A DNA stretch of 64,000 nucleotides, taken from positions 1 through 64,000 of the forward strand of contig CAYNHZ010000001.1 of assembly GCA_964397445.1 (NCBI GenBank), read 5' to 3'. The notes under the pieces are model-generated. The model saw only the letters and a list, made by a program, of their open reading frames with translations. It had not been told where the DNA came from and did no database searches. Source of the DNA: CAYNHZ01 sp964397445 (GTDB lineage: Bacteria > Bacteroidota > Bacteroidia > Bacteroidales > UBA932). Positions 36,438 through 45,136 of this stretch are shown here, one piece after another; the first letter of the stretch is position 1; every line of letters begins with the position of its first letter. The translations under genes and the position numbers were made by a program.

Positions 36438-36487
36438 TAAAAAAGATGGGGTAGAGCAGACTATAACGTCCACTCTACTCCATCTTT
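36438..36487 (-). terminator. terminator of cysS spanning its stop codon
   Basis: On the minus strand AAAGATGGAGTAGAG pairs with CTCTACCCCATCTTT (15 positions, one G-T pair), followed by TTTTT. The 5' arm (36473-36487) is inside the last cysS codons, and the stop codon lies in the loop. Confidence 0.75.
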
Positions 36488-37930
36488 AGTATCCTTTATT
36501 TGAATACCTAAATCTTTGAGTCTGTCTCTAATAAGGTCGCTTGTTGCAAAATCTTTTTTAGCTTTCGCCTCTTTTCTAACATCAAGCACCATCTCAACAA
36601 GACCATTTACCACCGACTCTGAATTGCCTTCACTACTCTCATCTTTCAACCCGAACACATTTGGAACTATTTCGTTTAAAATCTCAGATAACTTAACTTT
36701 ATCATCCTCAGAAATATCTACGGAACCATCCTTTATCTGATTTACAATCTTCACTGCATCAAATACATAAGAGAGGGCAATGGGGGTATTCATATCATCA
36801 CATAAAGCATCATAAACCCCATCATATACTCTTGCTACCTCCTCAAAATCCACTTTTGCAGTAGATGAAAGCGATACTAAGTCTTTTTGCGCTTGGAAGA
36901 TCCTCTTCAAACCTTTCTCAGCCGCTTTTAGGGCATCATTACTAAAATCAAGTGTGCTACGATAGTGGGCCTGCAAAATAAAAAATCTCACAGTCATCGG
37001 AGAATATGCCTGCTCCAAAATTTTATGGGTACCTGAGAATAGCTCATTAAGAGTTATGAAATTACCCAAAGATTTGCCCATCTTTTGGCCGTTTATTGTT
37101 ATTAGATTATTGTGCATCCAATACCTAACCCCAGCACTCCCTCGTGCAGCTTTATTTTGAGCCATCTCACATTCGTGGTGAGGAAATTGAAGATCGATAC
37201 CACCACCGTGTATGTCAAACTCATCTCCCAGATATTTTGCACTCATAGCAGAACATTCGAGGTGCCATCCCGGAAATCCCTCTCCCCAAGGTGAATTCCA
37301 TTTCATAATGTGCTCAGGTGCGGCTCTCTTCCATAGAGCAAAGTCAAATGACGAATGTTTGTCGTCTTGTCCATCCAAAGTCCTCGTATTCGCAATCATA
37401 TCATCTAAGTTACGGTTAGAGAGAACTCCATATTTGTATTTCTTATCAAAAGCCAAAACATCAAAATAGACAGATCCGTTACTCTCGTATGCAAAACCTG
37501 CATCTAAGATCTTCGTTATAATCTCTATTTGCTCAATAATATGTCCTGAAGCCCTCGGTTCAATATTAGGAGGCAATGTATTGAGCTTTCTCATCGCATC
37601 GTGAAAAGAGAGGGTGTAGGTTTGAGCTATCTCCATCGGCTCCAAAGACTCCAATCTCGCTTTCTTCCCAATCTTATCTTCCCCTTCATCGGCATCGTTC
37701 TCAAGGTGCCCAACATCTGTAATATTTCTTACATATCTTACCCGATAACCCAAATATCTCAACCATCGTACTAAAACATCGTATGTAATACCAGGTCTTG
37801 CGTGTCCTAAATGGGGTTCGCCATAAACTGTCGGTCCGCAAACATATAACCCAACGATATCTGGATTAATAGGTGTGAACACCTCTTTTTTTCTTGACAA
37901 TGTGTTGTAAATCAGGATTTCTCGTGCCAT
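36461..37930 (-). CDS. cysS: cysteinyl-tRNA synthetase
   Basis: The 489-residue class I synthetase has the zinc-site Cys in LYVCGPTVYG, the HIGH-type motif HLGH, further zinc ligands in WHLECSAMS and PHHECEMAQ, and the KMSKS-type loop KMGKSLGNF. It charges tRNA-Cys with cysteine. It is monocistronic, with a terminator whose stem begins inside its own 3' end. Confidence 0.97.
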   Translation of the reverse strand: MAREILIYNTLSRKKEVFTPINPDIVGLYVCGPTVYGEPHLGHARPGITYDVLVRWLRYLGYRVRYVRNITDVGHLENDADEGEDKIGKKARLESLEPMEIAQTYTLSFHDAMRKLNTLPPNIEPRASGHIIEQIEIITKILDAGFAYESNGSVYFDVLAFDKKYKYGVLSNRNLDDMIANTRTLDGQDDKHSSFDFALWKRAAPEHIMKWNSPWGEGFPGWHLECSAMSAKYLGDEFDIHGGGIDLQFPHHECEMAQNKAARGSAGVRYWMHNNLITINGQKMGKSLGNFITLNELFSGTHKILEQAYSPMTVRFFILQAHYRSTLDFSNDALKAAEKGLKRIFQAQKDLVSLSSTAKVDFEEVARVYDGVYDALCDDMNTPIALSYVFDAVKIVNQIKDGSVDISEDDKVKLSEILNEIVPNVFGLKDESSEGNSESVVNGLVEMVLDVRKEAKAKKDFATSDLIRDRLKDLGIQIKDTKDGVEWTL

Positions 37931-37973
37931 ATATAATTAATTATTACTCAAACGCCGCAAAGTTACCGTTTTT

Positions 37974-38312
37974 TTACATTATATTGATATCCTCTGCAAC
38001 CAATCTGTAAGCAAGAACATCATAGTATATCCTATCTTCCCCATCTTGAGTCGTGTACTTATTACATCTCAACCGACCGGTCACCGACACACAACTCCCT
38101 TTAACTATGCTTTTAAAGTCGGGCATCCCCTTTCCTGCCCACGCTACAATAGTGTGCCAGGTCGTCTCTTTTTTATAGTTTCCGGACTTGTCTTTGATTG
38201 TCTCGTTTGTAGCCATATTGAATTTAATCACAGTATTTTCCCCTACAACTGTAATTTTAGGGTCTTGGCCCACATTTCCCCTCAACTCAATTCTATTAAC
38301 TGATCTATCCAT
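37974..38312 (-). CDS. ssb: single-stranded DNA-binding protein
   Basis: The 112-residue OB-fold protein begins SVNRIELRGNVGQDPKI and contains TTWHTIVAWAGKG and GRLRCNKYTTQDG. It lacks the flexible linker and acidic C-terminal tip that the main E. coli SSB uses to recruit partners, so it resembles the short SSBs common in Bacteroidota. It starts next to a 400-base gene-poor, AT-rich region. Confidence 0.92.
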   Translation of the reverse strand: MDRSVNRIELRGNVGQDPKITVVGENTVIKFNMATNETIKDKSGNYKKETTWHTIVAWAGKGMPDFKSIVKGSCVSVTGRLRCNKYTTQDGEDRIYYDVLAYRLVAEDINIM

Positions 38313-38397
38313 AATATTATAATTTATTGGTTAAATAATATATTGCCCCTGATTTACAGTTGCAAAGGAAGATCATATCTGACTAAATACTCTCACT

Positions 38398-38423
38398 TTA
38401 TCCACATATAATCGATTATATGT
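38398..38423. promoter_or_regulatory. DnaA-box match overlapping a 20-bp perfect palindrome
   Basis: TTATCCACA (38398-38406) is an exact consensus DnaA box. It overlaps ACATATAATC (38404-38413) joined to GATTATATGT (38414-38423), a perfect 20-bp palindrome. A second, weaker box-like TTATCCGAT lies on the minus strand near 38430. The surrounding 38313-38711 stretch is very AT-rich and contains no confident gene. Confidence 0.5.
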
Positions 38424-38471
38424 AACTCTAATCGGATAAATTATTTGAAAAAAAATAACGGAATTAGTAAT

Positions 38472-38585
38472 ATGCAAAAGAAAATCACCTTGATAAGGAA
38501 CTTCTCAGATGGTGACAACCTATGTTCTGATCTAATTGGTATCATAATTATTAGTCTGTTAATTTTATTTAAACTTTATCTTTAA
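38472..38585 (+). CDS. possible 37-residue small membrane peptide
   Basis: A short ORF opens with basic MQKKITLIRNFSDGDN and ends in one hydrophobic helix (IIIISLLILFKLYL). No homologue is recognised, no clear ribosome-binding site or promoter is seen, and the AT-rich region could give such an ORF by chance. Listed because the charge-then-helix layout resembles small membrane peptides. Confidence 0.2.
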   Translation: MQKKITLIRNFSDGDNLCSDLIGIIIISLLILFKLYL

Positions 38586-38711
38586 TGTAAGTTTTTAAAT
38601 TTTGTTACAATAAAAATATCACTTTATAAAAAAAGTATTGAGAATTTGATCATTTTAATCGTTTAAAGGATTATAATTTTGAGGGGACAAACAATCTATA
38701 ATTGTGAATAT

Positions 38712-39110
38712 ATGAAACAATGTGAAGAGTGTGGGAAAGTAGTGCTTGGTAGAAGTGATAGAAAATATTGTTCAGAGGCTTGCAGAGTGGCATCTAATAA
38801 TAGAAAATATCGGGAAAACACTATTTTGATAAAAAAAGTAAACAGGATACTGATAAAAAACCACAGAATACTTGATGAAATAAGTAAACAGAATAAAGGC
38901 ATTTGCACCTTTAAACTCCTTGTGGAAAAGGGATTTAACTTCGATTATATCACTTCATTGGATTATAACATCAACTATAAAAGAGAGAAATCCAATCCAT
39001 TCATAGTTGGATGTTACGACCTATATTACAAGATCAATAAAGACGACACTATCTCTATTATTGATAGGGGCTACTCTACAGTTACAGATTTTGCCAAATT
39101 TCGCGGCTGA
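38712..39110 (+). CDS. small zinc-ribbon protein of unknown function
   Basis: The 132-residue product from ATG 38712 has a zinc-ribbon N-terminus with Cys4, Cys7, Cys20 and Cys24 (KQCEECGK and KYCSEACR), then a basic helical region and a beta-rich end. I recall similar small proteins in Bacteroidota but no function. Its last 13 codons overlap the 3' end of glmS on the other strand, so its tail STVTDFAKF is the antisense of the conserved GlmS C-terminus. A frame open to 38679 adds 11 residues without support. Confidence 0.65.
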   Translation: MKQCEECGKVVLGRSDRKYCSEACRVASNNRKYRENTILIKKVNRILIKNHRILDEISKQNKGICTFKLLVEKGFNFDYITSLDYNINYKREKSNPFIVGCYDLYYKINKDDTISIIDRGYSTVTDFAKFRG

Positions 39111-40915
39111 TCTACATTTCTCCCCTTTACAATTGCGATGTGATATGCAAGTAATTGGAGAGGAATAATAGATAGTAATGGAACAAAACACTCCTCTGTA
39201 TCAGGAATCTCAAAGTAGTAATCCGATATATCTTTTACCTGTATATCACCTTGAGTAATGATAGAAATTATCTTCCCTTTGCGTGCCTTAATCTCCTGAA
39301 TATTACTATAAATCTTATCATAATTCCCCCTTCTTGGGGCAATGACAACAACAGGTAACTCTTCATCTATCAAGGCAATAGGGCCGTGTTTCATCTCAGC
39401 AGCCGGATACCCCTCAGCGTGAATATAAGATATCTCTTTCAATTTTAATGCCCCTTCAAGGGCAACAGGATAGTTATATCCCCTTCCGAGATATATGAAA
39501 TTGTGAGCATAGGTAAATACCTTGGCCAATTGAGATATTTGTTTATCGTGCTTCAATATTGTATTGATTTTAGAGGGGATACACTTCAACTCCTCTATAA
39601 GTTCGTTGAATCTATTATCCGATAGTGTCTTTTTCTCTTTTGCTATCGATAAAGCCAATAATATCAGCGTTGTAACCTGAGCCGTAAATGCCTTTGTCGA
39701 TGCCACCCCGATCTCTGGACCGGCGTGAGTATAACACCCAGAATCTGTCGCTCGAGGGATAGATGAACCAACCACATTGCATATTCCGAACAAAAACGCC
39801 CCCTTAGATTTTGCAAGTTGCATAGCAGCAAGTGTATCTGCGGTCTCTCCCGATTGAGAAATAGCAATAACAACATCGTCCTTGTAAATCACAGGATTAC
39901 GATACCTAAATTCCGATGAATATTCAACCTCAACAGGTATCCTTGTAAACTCTTCTATTATGTATTTCCCTATCAATGAGGCGTGCCAAGAGGTACCGCA
40001 AGCACATATTATGATCCTTCTTGCATTTAAGAATTTTTCCTTGTGGTCAATAATCCCCGACAATTTAACCTCTCCCAATTCAGGATGTAATCTTCCTGAC
40101 ATAGAATTGGTTAGAGTGTGAGGCTGCTCAAAAATCTCTTTTAACATAAAATGGGGAAATCCCCCTTTCTCTATCTCACTAAGATTCATCTCCAACTTTT
40201 TAATGGTTGTGGTGAGTTGAGTATTCTTTAAATCAACCACTTTCAGTGCTTTACCTAACTCCATTATTGCTATCTGCTCCTCTCCAAGATAGACCACTTT
40301 ATCGGTATGTTCTATTATAGGGGTCGCATCAGAGCCTATGAGAAATTCATCATTACCAATACCAATAATCAGCGGGCTCCCCTTTCGCGCAGCGATAAGG
40401 CAATCTGGATTATTCTTATCGATGATTGCAATAGCATAAGCCCCTATTACATTTTTTAAAGCAAGAGGGACAGCCTCCTTAAGGTCTATATTATGACTCT
40501 TTTTTATAAATTCGATAAGTTGGATAATAACCTCAGTATCAGTCTCACTATAAAAATGATACCCTTGATTTTTTAACTCCTCTTTTAAAGATTTGTAGTT
40601 TTCAATTATGCCGTTATGAATCAGCGCTAGATTTTTAGATTCAGAATAGTGGGGATGGGCATTTACATCATTCGGTTCCCCGTGTGTTGCCCATCGAGTG
40701 TGAGCTATTCCAATTGTTCCGGATACATCTTTTCCAATAACCATCTTCTCAAGATCTTGGACTTTCCCCTTCGTTTTGTAAACCGATAACTCGTTGTTAT
40801 TATTTATAAGAGCCACTCCAGAACTATCGTAACCCCTATATTCAAGTCTCTTGAGCCCACTTATAAGGATAGGATAAGCATCCTTAGGCCCTAAGTATCC
40901 AACAATACCACACAT
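39071..40915 (-). CDS. glmS: glutamine-fructose-6-phosphate aminotransferase
   Basis: The 614-residue enzyme makes glucosamine-6-phosphate, the entry to amino-sugar and peptidoglycan synthesis. The glutaminase nucleophile Cys must follow the initiator Met, so I chose ATG 40915 (MCGIVGYLG), three codons inside the longest frame. Two SIS domains (ISQSGETADTLAAM and YLGRGYNYPVALEGALK) and the tail PRNLAKSVTVE are typical. No glmS ribozyme is seen upstream, as expected outside Firmicutes. Confidence 0.97.
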   Translation of the reverse strand: MCGIVGYLGPKDAYPILISGLKRLEYRGYDSSGVALINNNNELSVYKTKGKVQDLEKMVIGKDVSGTIGIAHTRWATHGEPNDVNAHPHYSESKNLALIHNGIIENYKSLKEELKNQGYHFYSETDTEVIIQLIEFIKKSHNIDLKEAVPLALKNVIGAYAIAIIDKNNPDCLIAARKGSPLIIGIGNDEFLIGSDATPIIEHTDKVVYLGEEQIAIMELGKALKVVDLKNTQLTTTIKKLEMNLSEIEKGGFPHFMLKEIFEQPHTLTNSMSGRLHPELGEVKLSGIIDHKEKFLNARRIIICACGTSWHASLIGKYIIEEFTRIPVEVEYSSEFRYRNPVIYKDDVVIAISQSGETADTLAAMQLAKSKGAFLFGICNVVGSSIPRATDSGCYTHAGPEIGVASTKAFTAQVTTLILLALSIAKEKKTLSDNRFNELIEELKCIPSKINTILKHDKQISQLAKVFTYAHNFIYLGRGYNYPVALEGALKLKEISYIHAEGYPAAEMKHGPIALIDEELPVVVIAPRRGNYDKIYSNIQEIKARKGKIISIITQGDIQVKDISDYYFEIPDTEECFVPLLSIIPLQLLAYHIAIVKGRNVDQPRNLAKSVTVE

Positions 40916-41040
40916 ATATTTCAAATAAACGTTAAATCGATCTCTTCAAGCTGCAATGTTAAATATTTTTTTTAAAAAATTTTAGATTTTTTTAACTTTT
41001 TTTTATCATAGCCGATTATGTATTTTCTAAGAGTTTAATT

Positions 41041-41048
41041 TACCTTTG
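41041..41048 (+). promoter_or_regulatory. -7 box of the glycan cluster
   Basis: TACCTTTG matches the -7 consensus exactly and lies 22 bases before the glycosyltransferase ATG at 41070. No exact TTTG is seen at the -33 position. Confidence 0.6.
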
Positions 41049-41069
41049 CAGATTAAAGAATATTGTAGT

Positions 41070-41807
41070 ATGATAAATGGAAAGAAAATAGTTGTTGTTA
41101 TGCCTGCATATAATGCAGAAAAAACACTTGAGCAAACTTATTCTGAAATACCGATGAATATAGTTGATGAGGTTATCCTTACAGATGATCATAGCAGAGA
41201 TGACACTGTAAAGAAGGCCGAATCTATTGGTATCAAAGAGATACAGATCCACGAGAAAAATAAAGGTTATGGTGGAAATCAAAAAACTTGTTACAATAGG
41301 GCCATAGAAATTGGGGCTGATATAGTAATTATGCTCCACCCAGACTATCAATACACCCCGAAGCTAATCGAATCAATGTCATATATTATTGCAAACGGAG
41401 TTTATCCCGTTGTATTCGCCTCAAGAATTTTGGGGAAAGGAGCACTGAAGGGGGGAATGCCCATTATTAAATATATAGCTAACAGGCTTCTAACTTTTAC
41501 TCAGAATATCCTAATAAATCAAAAATTGTCCGAATACCACACGGGATATAGGGCTTTCTCTTCTGATGTCTTAAAATCAATCAAATACAATGAGGGCTCA
41601 AACGATTTTGTATTTGACAATGAGATGGCAGCACAAATTTTCTATGCAGGATATGAGATCGGTGAGATCACTTGTCCTACAAAATATTTTGATGATGCCT
41701 CATCTATCAATATGTTACGAAGCTCAATCTACGGAATAGGTGTTTTGCGCGTATCTATTGTGTATAGGTTGTGTAAATGGCACTTGATGAAATCAAAACT
41801 ATTCTAA
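41070..41807 (+). CDS. family 2 glycosyltransferase (polyprenyl-phosphate glycosyltransferase-like)
   Basis: The 245-residue GT-A enzyme has VVVMPAYNAEKTLEQTYSEIP, the LTDDHSRDDTVKKA nucleotide site, NKGYGGNQKTCYNRA and the MLHPDYQYTP metal-site segment, resembling dolichyl/undecaprenyl-phosphate sugar transferases. I chose ATG 41070, because the earlier ATG at 41046 lies inside the promoter. With GtrA and the GT39 enzyme downstream, it probably makes a lipid-phosphate sugar donor. Confidence 0.87.
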   Translation: MINGKKIVVVMPAYNAEKTLEQTYSEIPMNIVDEVILTDDHSRDDTVKKAESIGIKEIQIHEKNKGYGGNQKTCYNRAIEIGADIVIMLHPDYQYTPKLIESMSYIIANGVYPVVFASRILGKGALKGGMPIIKYIANRLLTFTQNILINQKLSEYHTGYRAFSSDVLKSIKYNEGSNDFVFDNEMAAQIFYAGYEIGEITCPTKYFDDASSINMLRSSIYGIGVLRVSIVYRLCKWHLMKSKLF

Positions 41808-41825
41808 TCATAGTTCCCCTCGGTT

Positions 41826-42251
41826 ATGAATTCGATTAAGCCCACAAATAAACTTTTCATTCAGATTATAAGGTATTTGATTTCCGGTGGCATTGCATTT
41901 TGTGTTGATACAGGGATTCTGTATGTACTTACGGAATGGTTTGATTTATACTACCTTCTATCATCTGCAATAAGTTTTTCGATCGGATTGATAATAACAT
42001 ATTTTCTTAGTATTATTTGGGTGTTCGATTTCAGAAGTAAAAAAGATAAAAGGGTTGAGTTTTTAATTTTTGTGATTATCGGAATTGTCGGATTGGCACT
42101 TACCTCGCTTTTTATGTGGATATTTACTTCTAAACTCGATATTTACTATCTTTATTCCAAAATAATAACAACAGTTATTGTTTTTGTATGGAACTTTATA
42201 GCTAAGAAATTCATATTATTCAATAAACCAAATTGTTATAACAATGGATAA
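41826..42251 (+). CDS. GtrA-like membrane protein
   Basis: The 141-residue protein has four hydrophobic helices and the family features RYLISGGIAFCVDTGILYVLTEW and VWNFIAKKFILF. GtrA-type proteins are thought to flip lipid-linked glucose or other sugars across the inner membrane. It sits between a lipid-sugar synthase and a GT39 transferase, the classic synthase-flippase-transferase order, and overlaps the next gene by 8 bases. Confidence 0.88.
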   Translation: MNSIKPTNKLFIQIIRYLISGGIAFCVDTGILYVLTEWFDLYYLLSSAISFSIGLIITYFLSIIWVFDFRSKKDKRVEFLIFVIIGIVGLALTSLFMWIFTSKLDIYYLYSKIITTVIVFVWNFIAKKFILFNKPNCYNNG

Positions 42252-43896
42252 AAGGAAACTCACAATTCAATTCATTATCATATTGATCGGGTTTGCTCTG
42301 TTTCTACCCGGTTTAGGAGGTGTCCATCTTTTTGATTGGGACGAGATCAACTTTGCAGAGTCCGCGCGAGAGATGATTTTAACAAAAGATTATCTAAATG
42401 TACAGATCAATTTTGAACAATTTTGGGAAAAACCACCTCTATTTATCTGGATGCAAGCACTTTCAATGAAGATTTTCGGTGTTAATGAGATGGCTGCAAG
42501 GTTGCCAAATGCGATCGCCGGGATATTGACATTGCTCCTCCTTTTCAATATTGGTTCCAAAATGAGGGATGAGAGATTCGGATTGCTTTGGGCTGCCCTT
42601 TATGGTGCCTCATTTTTTCCTTTCTTCTATTTCAAGTCGGGGATAATAGATCCTTGGTTTAATCTTTTTATATTTTTGGGAATTTACTTCTTTTCGAAAT
42701 ACTGTATGCCGGATCAAAAAAAACAGATGATGGTAAATGCTTCATTGTCTGCAGTATTCATAGGACTCGGCATATTAACTAAGGGGCCAGTTGCCCTATT
42801 GATCTTTTTCCTTGCATTTCTGATTTTTATTGTTTGGAAACGATTTAAGTTTTCTTTTAGATGGAAAGATGTTCTAATCTATTTGATAGTCCTCACTATT
42901 GTTGGCGGAGCGTGGTTTATCCTTCAAATAGCTACTGGTCATTTCACAATAATTCAAGACTTTATAGAGTACCAAATCCGTTTGTTCGAGACAAAAGATG
43001 CAGGACACGGAGGATTTTTACTATACCATTTTGTGATTCTCTTTTTTGGGGTATTTCCCGCTTCGATCCTTGCTCTACCAACATTTAGAAGGGGCATTTT
43101 GAAGAACGAATACAATAAGAATTTTGCCGATTTTTTCAGATGGATGATGATAAGTTTCTGGGTTGTTCTAATTTTATTTACGATAGTTAGGACAAAAATT
43201 ATCCATTATTCTTCATTCTGTTACTTCCCTCTCACATTTTTCGCAGCATATTCTGTTGAAATGTGGCTAACGAAAAAGGCTAAATTCGGAGTTTTAATCA
43301 AAACCTTATTAATAATTGTAGCCTCTCTTTTCGGGATACTTCTTACGGTTGTTACCCTGTTTGATAAGATTAAAGGATGGATATATCCCTATGTTTCTGA
43401 CTCTTACACTCTCAATAGTATGCAGGCTACATCTGAGTGGATCGGATTTGAACCAAGTATAGGTATCATTTTGATAATTTGCACTATCCTTTTCTGTATA
43501 TATTTCGGCAGGAGGGCATCTATTAAAAGTTTATCCATTCTCCTTATAGGATCTACATTCTACATCTTTACAACTATGCTTTTAGTAGTCAAACAGGTGG
43601 AGAAATATTCTCAAGCACCTGCTATCGAATTTTATATAGAAAAACAGGGTGAGGAGTGCTATATCTATCCGAGGGAGAAGAGTTATGCACACTATTTCTA
43701 TTCTGCCAGAAAGGGGGAAAATTCTTGTTCCGATTTAGAATTTTTGTCCAAAGGTGATATTGATAAGGTTTGTTATTTTGTGATAAAAAATGATAGTAAA
43801 AAGGTTCAAGAGTTTATAGGACAGATTGATAAACCTGTGAAATTGTACGAAAAAGATGGGTTTGTGTTTTATGCAAGATATCCGATCAATAAATAG
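42244..43896 (+). CDS. ArnT/GT39-like membrane glycosyltransferase
   Basis: The 550-residue membrane protein has the GT-C pattern: the first periplasmic loop with the acidic motif FDWDEINFAESAREM (Asp31, Asp33-Glu34), then EKPPLFIWMQAL, about 12 helices, GLGILTKGPVALLIF and a C-terminal soluble domain. Enzymes of this type move sugars from polyprenyl-phosphate carriers to lipid A or protein on the periplasmic side. The acceptor is unknown here. Confidence 0.88.
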   Translation: MDKRKLTIQFIIILIGFALFLPGLGGVHLFDWDEINFAESAREMILTKDYLNVQINFEQFWEKPPLFIWMQALSMKIFGVNEMAARLPNAIAGILTLLLLFNIGSKMRDERFGLLWAALYGASFFPFFYFKSGIIDPWFNLFIFLGIYFFSKYCMPDQKKQMMVNASLSAVFIGLGILTKGPVALLIFFLAFLIFIVWKRFKFSFRWKDVLIYLIVLTIVGGAWFILQIATGHFTIIQDFIEYQIRLFETKDAGHGGFLLYHFVILFFGVFPASILALPTFRRGILKNEYNKNFADFFRWMMISFWVVLILFTIVRTKIIHYSSFCYFPLTFFAAYSVEMWLTKKAKFGVLIKTLLIIVASLFGILLTVVTLFDKIKGWIYPYVSDSYTLNSMQATSEWIGFEPSIGIILIICTILFCIYFGRRASIKSLSILLIGSTFYIFTTMLLVVKQVEKYSQAPAIEFYIEKQGEECYIYPREKSYAHYFYSARKGENSCSDLEFLSKGDIDKVCYFVIKNDSKKVQEFIGQIDKPVKLYEKDGFVFYARYPINK

Positions 43897-43904
43897 AGTT
43901 ATAT

Positions 43905-45125
43905 ATGAAATTAATTAAAAAAATATCGATTATTTCTGCTAAAATATTGGCTTCTATAGTTTTATTGGCATTACTTATTGTTTTTGGCTTGAGTTTTAGT
44001 CCGATATATAACTTTGCAGATCCTAAGCCATTTACAGGAGAGGTTATATTCAATCCCTATTCTGAATTGGACCCCACAATCGGATGGAAAAGAGCAAATT
44101 TTCACACCCATACCAAGGTTGATGAGGGGATAAATGAGTGCCCATTCTATCCCGATCAAGTACTGAAGGATTATAAACAATATGGATATGATATCCTATC
44201 ATTCTCTAACCATCAAGCACTTACTACCTATCCAGGCGATTCTAAATATCAAATTTGGGTATATGAACACGGATACAATCTTTTAAAATTTCACCAATTG
44301 GTGTTTGGCTCAACCACCATTCAGAAATTTGATAATATTTTCCCTATCCTCACATCTCAAAAGCAATATATAATAGATATCCTAAATAGAAATTGTGATT
44401 TTATCGTATTCAATCACCCGGATAGGACATTCTGTACAAGAAAAAAGGATATGGTTAGACTTACGGGCTATAAGATGATTGAGGGGGATTCCGGAAAGGA
44501 TAGCGACTTGAAACACTGGGATGAAGCCCTCTCTGCTGGGAGATATTCGTTTAATTTATGCAGTGATGACAATCATAACTCTCAAGATCTTAACCGTATA
44601 GCCAGAAGGTGCTCTTGGTTAAATACCTCCTCAGTTGAATATTCTGATATCAAAGATATTTTACTAAAAGGGTGCTTTTACTCTATGAATATCCCTAATT
44701 TTGGTGATGGTGATTTGGAAATAAAAATAGATAAAAATAGCAAACTACCTGAGATTAAGGAGATAGGATTACGTGGTGATACCATATACATCGAGGTTTC
44801 CCAAAGTGCTTCTTCGATAGAGATCATCGGTCAAGATGGGGTTAAAAAAGGAATTATTGAAAACAGCTCTAAAGCAGAGTATAAAATGGGGCTCTACGAT
44901 ACTTATATCAGATTTACGGTGAAATTTCCAAACGGAGTGATTATCTATTCTAATCCTTTTGCAAAATGTTCATCTGGGGATCCTTATCAATCCCTTCCAT
45001 ACTCGATTAATTGGCTCTCAACTATAGGTTTTAACTCGTTCATTGTTCTATTAATAATGGGTTGCGTCTCTCTTTTTGTCCGTTGCTGGTCAAAAAAGAG
45101 GATAAAAACCAATCCTGTTTCTTAG
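43905..45125 (+). CDS. membrane-anchored PHP-domain protein
   Basis: The 406-residue protein has an N-terminal membrane segment (10-32), then a PHP metallohydrolase domain opening with NFHTHTK (His67, His69), with DILSFSNHQ, FIVFNHPDR and SDDNHNS as further metal-binding segments, and a second membrane segment near residues 375-397. The catalytic domain therefore faces the periplasm if the usual topology holds. The substrate is unknown, possibly a phosphoester on a glycan. It starts 8 bases after the GT39 gene. Confidence 0.8.
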   Translation: MKLIKKISIISAKILASIVLLALLIVFGLSFSPIYNFADPKPFTGEVIFNPYSELDPTIGWKRANFHTHTKVDEGINECPFYPDQVLKDYKQYGYDILSFSNHQALTTYPGDSKYQIWVYEHGYNLLKFHQLVFGSTTIQKFDNIFPILTSQKQYIIDILNRNCDFIVFNHPDRTFCTRKKDMVRLTGYKMIEGDSGKDSDLKHWDEALSAGRYSFNLCSDDNHNSQDLNRIARRCSWLNTSSVEYSDIKDILLKGCFYSMNIPNFGDGDLEIKIDKNSKLPEIKEIGLRGDTIYIEVSQSASSIEIIGQDGVKKGIIENSSKAEYKMGLYDTYIRFTVKFPNGVIIYSNPFAKCSSGDPYQSLPYSINWLSTIGFNSFIVLLIMGCVSLFVRCWSKKRIKTNPVS

Positions 45126-45136
45126 TAATAATTATT

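Noticed and set aside
38313..38711. Firm call of the chromosome origin
   Set aside because: Only one exact DnaA box, no dnaA gene in the window and no visible strand switch, so it is kept only as a possibility.
40916..41069. glmS ribozyme upstream of glmS
   Set aside because: The sequence before glmS is AT-rich without the ribozyme core, and the ribozyme is not expected in this phylum.
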